NCBI RefSeq assembly: GCF_963576675.1
Contig: NC_088918.1
Coordinates: 36,179,501 to 36,243,500 of the forward strand
Length of the DNA: 64,000 nt
DNA from: Euphorbia lathyris
Taxonomy: Eukaryota; Streptophyta; Magnoliopsida; Malpighiales; Euphorbiaceae
Reading direction: 5' to 3'
Shown here: piece by piece, positions 59,755 to 64,000 of the stretch
Layout: each line of letters opens with the position of its first letter
How positions within the stretch are numbered: the stretch's first letter is position 1
Notes under the pieces: generated by a model
What the model saw: only the letters and a program-made list of their open reading frames with translations
Database searches by the model: none
Told to the model about the DNA's origin: nothing
Program-made: the position numbers and the translations under genes

Positions 59755-60943
59755 CTAATAAGGATCATAGTCTTCGTAAGCTTTGTCACCGTCATAATCA
59801 TAACCATATCCTTCTTCCACATTTTCATCATAAGTATCATTTTTATAGTCATATGCTTCAGCATCATCCTCATTTCCATTTTCATTCTCATTTGCTGGCT
59901 CCGTATCATCATTTTTGTTGTTTGTATGAGTGCTGTCATCATTGTCAGAGTGGGATTCAGTTCGCTGTTTCTTGGGATCATTCAAGCCCTGTAGAGGAAA
60001 ACAGAATGAATTTCACATCATATGCATCTACATCCAAAATAATGCAACAAAATACAGCAGTTTCTTGTTTTCTAAGATTTACTAGATGTTTATTCTGAAA
60101 TAATAAGTAAGTGGTGCAAGACATCTCTATTATGCTTCAAGAGGGCATTAAAATTACAAAGTTAGTTTTCCTTGTTATACAAAATGTGCCAAACAACTCA
60201 CTACAAAGCCACAGCCAATACCAGTGAACCTGTAGGGCATTTGAAAAGCTACCCTAACTTTAGTTTGTTCATGTCCATATATACAAACCATTGACTGAAC
60301 TCCACAAAGAGAGTGTAATTTAGCCTGCTTCTATATCTCTTTCACATGTTTTTATATATTCTTTTCCACAGTTACCAAAAAAAATATATTCTTTTCCACA
60401 AAACAGTCTACTTAAGTTAAAACTGCAGTTTGAATAGGATAATGTTCCTTCTAGCTGTGTGATAAATAGTTTTCTTCTCCAGTTACACAACAGCAAAAAG
60501 TAGCTTGACAATGGATTTAGTCAGCAAATGATCCTCAAATAATCAGTTCACCACACATGATGATACAATGAACGTGTAGATAAGACCTGGCAATTGTCGT
60601 GTTTCGTGTCAAAATCGTGTTATCTCATATTTATGTTCCATATGGTTTTATATGTTATAAATGTTAGAAAAATGACTTTCGTGTCAATCGTGTCGTGTCG
60701 GTCGGGTTGGCTCTGTTTTCGTGTTTTCGTGTCAGAAATTGCCACCCTCACTATTCCTTTGAAATGAATTGATAACACATAACGGAACTTTTTGAAAGTG
60801 CAACAACTTAATTTTAGCAATTAAATGTCAATTGAAGACTTCTTAAACAATACACATAAGAAGAAAGAAGTAAGTATGATGAAACATACAGGTTCCTCAA
60901 AGAGTTTCTCCAATACATCATAGTTGATCTTTGAGCTGAGTCG
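59755..60943 (-). CDS. Two 3'-terminal exons of a probable host gene, acidic C-terminus
   Basis: Exon 60943-60890 (54 bp) sits between an acceptor TTCTGCAG and a donor GTATGTTT. It encodes RLSSKINYDVLEKLFEEP. The last exon, 59988-59755, starts after CCTCTACAG and encodes GLNDPKKQRTESHSDNDD, followed by an Asn/Asp/Glu-rich stretch and a Tyr-rich end GYGYDYDGDK...YEDYDPY, then a stop. Both junctions are phase 0. A basic patch followed by an acidic tail suggests a nuclear protein. I do not recognise the family and give no name. Upstream exons were not found in the window. This is the best candidate for a non-transposon gene here. Confidence 0.6.
60581..60750 (+). mobile_element. hAT-type MITE, short copy
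   Basis: It begins (T)AAGACCTGGCAATTGTCG and ends GTCAGAAATTGCCACCCTCA, with internal CGTGTC repeats as in 62010-62623. It lies in the intron between the two exons of the minus-strand gene. Flanking 8-mers do not match, so the duplication has decayed. Confidence 0.6.
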
Positions 60944-61580
60944 CTGCAGAACAGACCATATTGTGCTACTCAGAAATTGCCAATTCATAAAAAGTTTCAC
61001 ATGGGAATATAATGGAACTTATAACAAAATGAGTACATCACATTTACATATATACACAAATGCGTCGGAATTTGTGTGTGCATATAGAAATACATTATGT
61101 ACACCATGAAATCAACAATATTCTACAAATACGTTCTTCCCTTAAGAATGATTAGCAGCTAATTATTTATTTCTTATATTTCCGGTGCATATTAAATCAT
61201 CTATAAGAATTTCTCCTCATTTTTTTCACAATTGCTGAAAGTTTTATACATCAATTCCTGTTCCTTCTTTTGTAATATAATTTTTCTTGACATTACAATT
61301 CATTGAGAAAAGATATTTTTCTCCTAAACCAACATAAAAATCTCATGTACAGCACATTAATTGTATTCAAATCATATGATGAGAAGTGTTGAGCCAGAAA
61401 TGCAATTGTATGATATCATCATCTCAAATGAATCTCTAATTTGTTTTTCACAGTCCAATTATATTATGCAAGAGAGGTTGCTATACCATAAAAAAAAAAA
61501 AAAAACAACTCTACTTAAGGGATAAAAGATGTACTGATGCAAATACAGATTGCAATAATTTTGCACTTGCATTTGGTATT
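60944..61580. other. Upstream flank or intron of the minus-strand gene
   Basis: AT-rich, with an A-run near 61491. No further exon with both splice sites and a long frame was recognised. Confidence 0.45.
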
Positions 61581-61910
61581 TGTCACATATGTGCAAAAGA
61601 AGGATTAAAATAGCTCTTTGCCATCCTTAACTGTCATTCTGTTTCTGCATTAGTAATTACTGTTGTTTTTTCCTATTTAGTGAATTGTTGTATTTCCTAT
61701 TCTTATTTAAGGTAGGTTAGAATTATTAGGGTGATTTAAGGCAGGTTGTATTTCCTATTCTTATTTAAGATAGGTTAGAATTATTAGTGCGACGAATTTG
61801 TTAGGCCAGCTGTACTTTCCTTGTGCCTTTTCCTATTTATGAGAATCGGCCAGTACTAATTGATTGTGCAATTGATAATGAAATCTTTCTTTCTTTCTTT
61901 CTTCTAACTT
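61581..61910 (+). mobile_element. LTR-like repeat, copy A
   Basis: It starts TGTCACATATGTGC and contains TTTTTTCCTATTTAGTGAATTG, repeated TTCCTATTCTTATTTAAGRTAGGTT and GCAATTGATAATGAAATCTTTC. It is repeated directly at 62922-63420. An internal tandem of the TATTTAAG block is present. The right end is not exact. Confidence 0.6.
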
Positions 61911-61971
61911 CTTCTCTCTACTCTCATTCTTTTTCTTCCTATTCTAAAATTCTAGATTTCCTTCCTCTGAC

Positions 61972-62900
61972 CATGGAAGAATTTAACCAGCGAATGGAAC
62001 TGTTCTGAGTAGACCTGGCAATTATCGTGTTCGAGTCGTGTTCGTGTCGTGTCATTTCGGGTTCGTGTCAAAAAGAGTAAACCCAAACCCAACCCAAAAA
62101 CTTTCGTGTCAAAGTCGTGTTAACCTATTCGGGTTAGTGTCGATTTCGTATCGTGTTTTCGGGTTACATGTAATTTTGTTATGCGTATATATTAATAATA
62201 ACTCTTAAAAATATAAGAAGATTTGGTACTGTTTTTAAACATTTTATATCATTTTTAGATTAGTATGCTAACAATAATTATCGAAAAGTTCGATAATATC
62301 ATGTTAGAGGGTTATGTAATGTGTTTATAACAATTTAGGAAATTCAAATCAATATTTGCAATTAATAATTATAATTTTATTATCTTTATTAATAAAGTGA
62401 CATAAAAAAAACATGAGAGAATATAACAATAATTTTCAATATCCGTGTCATTTCGTGTCGTTTTCGGGTTCACATATCAACACTAACCCAACCTAAAAAT
62501 TAGCGTGTCAGTTTCGTGTCAACCCAAAAATGACCCATTACCTATTAAGCTCAACACTAACACTAAAAATCCGTGTCGTGTTCGTGTCGTGTAATCGGGT
62601 CGTGTGTCATTTTGCCACCTCTAGTTCTGAGAGCAGCAATAGAACTTTGATCAGCAATGGGAACTGCTTCGCAAGAAGCAAGAAGACTCTTGAAAAAATC
62701 CGCAAATCCTTCTCAAATTTGTCTCAATTGATTCTAGAAACTCAAGGAGTTTCAAATCCCTCTTTCTATTGCCTACCAGCTGTTTGATGTAATGCCTGAG
62801 AACAAAGAAGAGGAAACCTTGCAAACCACCCTCCAACTGTTTGATGAAATGCCACAAAAGAAAATAGAATTGGAAGGTCTCTATTTGCAAGGAAAACTGA
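61972..62900 (+). pseudogene. gag-like remnant between the LTR-like repeats
   Basis: ATGGAAGAATTTAACCAGCG opens a frame reading MEEFNQRMELF. After the 614-bp MITE (62010-62623) it continues with EQQ, a stop, then NFDQQWELLRKKQEDS and more stops. The helical, Gln/Glu-rich start resembles the N-terminus of a gag in a small non-autonomous LTR element. No pol is present. Confidence 0.4.
62010..62623 (+). mobile_element. hAT-type MITE with 8-bp duplication
   Basis: The ends TAGACCTGGCAATT and TTTTGCCACCTCTA are imperfect inverted repeats. GTTCTGAG flanks both sides (62002-62009 and 62624-62631). The interior is rich in CGTGTCGTGTC and CGGGTT words, and there is no coding capacity. An 8-bp duplication and this type of end indicate the hAT superfamily. 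Confidence 0.85.
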
Positions 62901-62921
62901 AGATATGCTAGGGCAGCCTTC

Positions 62922-63420
62922 TGTCACATATGTGCGAAAGAAAAAGAATTAGAATAGCTTTTTTACCATCTTTAGTTGTTTTTTCCTATTTAGTGAATTG
63001 CTTGGCGCAACGGTAAACGTTGTTGTCGTGTGACCAGGAGGTCACGGGTTCGAGTCTTAGGAGCGGTCTCTTGCCAAATAAATTGGCAGGGGAAGGCTTG
63101 CCCAGGCTTGCCCCCAGTACACCCTTGTGGTGGGACCCCTCCCCGGACCCTCGCTCAGCGGGGACGCGTAGTGCGACCGGGCCGCCCCTTTTTAGTGAAT
63201 TGCTATATTTCCTATTCTTATTTAAGGTAGGTTATATTTCCTATTCTTATTTAAGGTAAGTTAGAATGAATAGGGTGATTTAAGGTAAGTTAGAATTATC
63301 AGGGAAATGAATTTAGGAGGCTAGCTATACTTTCCTTTTCCTTTTTTCCTATTTAAGAGAATGAGTCTGTACTAATTCATTATGCAATTGATTAATGAAA
63401 TCTTTTTTTCTTTCTTCTGA
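62922..63420 (+). mobile_element. LTR-like repeat, copy B, with SINE insertion
   Basis: It starts TGTCACATATGTGCG as copy A does. After removal of the SINE (63002-63190 plus one duplication) it follows copy A through AATTGATTAATGAAATC. With copy A and the gag-like piece it could be a small non-autonomous LTR element. Copy B may also start a second element, because gag-like sequence follows it too. Confidence 0.55.
63002..63190 (+). mobile_element. tRNA-derived SINE (Au-like)
   Basis: Box A-like TGGCGCAACGGTAA near the 5' end and box B GGTTCGAGTC ~40 bp later form a pol III promoter. The body has CCCTTGTGGTGGGACCCC and the end GACCGGGCCGCCCCTTTTT, closely resembling plant Au SINEs. TTTAGTGAATTGC is duplicated at 62989-63001 and 63191-63203. 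Confidence 0.85.
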
Positions 63421-63871
63421 ATTCTCTCTCTATTCTCTCTTTATCTCGATCTCTCTCTAACCTTCTCTCTTCTTTCTCTATTCTTCTCTTCTCCTAAGAT
63501 CTTTTCTACCCTAATCTTACTGTCAGAAATCCCTAATCCTGACACCTTCTCTAAGGAAGCAGGTCACTGAAATTGTCAAGGAGGGTCTGTTTGAAGCTCT
63601 ACAACTTCAAATGGAAAAGGTAAGCCCCTTCATTATCGAGTCTACTCTCAACCATGTCCCATCATTCCTTTAAATACTGAATCTCAATCGGTTAAGAGAT
63701 CCTATTACCCCAGATCATTGCAAGCAACCCTTGGGCAAGACAAAGATTATAGGGAAGAATTGCAACCTAAACCACCATTAAAATCCCTAATAACCACTAC
63801 ACTTTGGATCCTAAACACCCGAAACAATCTGAAACCTAACCCGACTTTTAGATCTCCAATCACCCCTTAAC
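63421..63871 (+). other. Pyrimidine-rich leader and gag-like sequence
   Basis: A long CT-rich run (TCTCTCTCTATTCTCTC and similar) is followed by a frame reading KQVTEIVKEGLFEALQLQME near 63555-63617, then stops. It resembles the 5' end of a retroelement gag, without a clear boundary. Confidence 0.3.
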
Positions 63872-64000
63872 ATGATGAAAACTTTTGACAAAATAGTGAT
63901 GTATAATCCTACATATTTATCATTTGTTGTATGTGGCATGAAAGTGTCAACAAAAGGTGTTACATATGAAGAAATCCCACATGATGTTGATATGTTGGGT
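63872..64000 (+). other. Open frame running off the right edge
   Basis: From an ATG at 63872, 43 codons stay open to the window end (…YNPTYLSFVVCGMKVSTKGV…). Codon composition looks protein-like, but the fragment is too short to name, and whether it starts here or is an exon cannot be told. Confidence 0.2.

Noticed and set aside
59655..60098. Other frames over the last exon at 59755-59988
   Set aside because: They are shadows of the acidic-tail exon (Met/Ile/His-rich in the other frames). Only the frame that joins the upstream exon in phase was kept.

Overview
This window is eudicot-type nuclear DNA made almost entirely of transposable elements. Positions 1-51541 form one stack of retrotransposons inserted into each other. 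Positions 51542-64000 are AT-rich intergenic DNA with small DNA-transposon remnants, a SINE, retroelement debris and the 3' end of one probable host gene. The plant assignment rests on the lineages seen: Athila and Tat Ty3/gypsy elements, a chromodomain gypsy fragment, Sirevirus-like and other Ty1/copia elements, plant tRNA primer sites, a CACTA end, hAT MITEs and an Au-like SINE. No rRNA, tRNA gene or CRISPR array was seen.

The nest, from outside in: (1) a degenerate + strand copia (48432-51541, 3' half only). (2) A + strand Sirevirus-like copia (39823-48431, 5' part missing) whose 3' LTR ends inside the integrase of (1). (3) A minus-strand Athila-type gypsy (1-39822; 5' LTR 38280-39822; 3' LTR running off the left edge) that cuts (2) in its protease. 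(4) A minus-strand Tat-lineage gypsy (7486-35126, ~3 kb LTRs, 5-bp target duplication CTTGG) inside the Athila reverse transcriptase. (5) A minus-strand copia (20014-29684) inside the Tat gag. (6) A 1281-bp rearranged chromodomain-gypsy derivative (23609-24889, duplication CATAG) inside the integrase of (5). LTR divergence judged by eye (Athila about 2-3%, Tat about 1%, inner copia about 0.5%) agrees with this order.

Inside the elements: Athila has gag, protease, RT, RNase H and integrase plus two related post-pol ORFs. Tat has gag, RT, RNase H, a second 'FFDG' RNase H and integrase, but no visible CCHC knuckle or protease. Tat also carries a convergent antisense gene (11853-14933) with six apparent exons, a TATA box and a plant-mobile-domain-like product. 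The Sirevirus-like element carries a ~1000-codon extra ORF behind what looks like its own TATA box. Nearly every coding region has nonsense codons or frameshifts, many explicable as C-to-T changes, so no element here looks autonomous.

On the right are tandem repeats (53472-54243), a CACTA terminus (54559), three hAT-MITE copies, an old LTR with primer site (57044-57380), a small duplicated-module pseudogene (57451-57870), two spliced 3' exons of a minus-strand gene with an acidic, Tyr-rich tail (59755-60943), and a pair of LTR-like repeats with an 8-bp-TSD MITE and a tRNA-derived SINE inserted (61581-63420).
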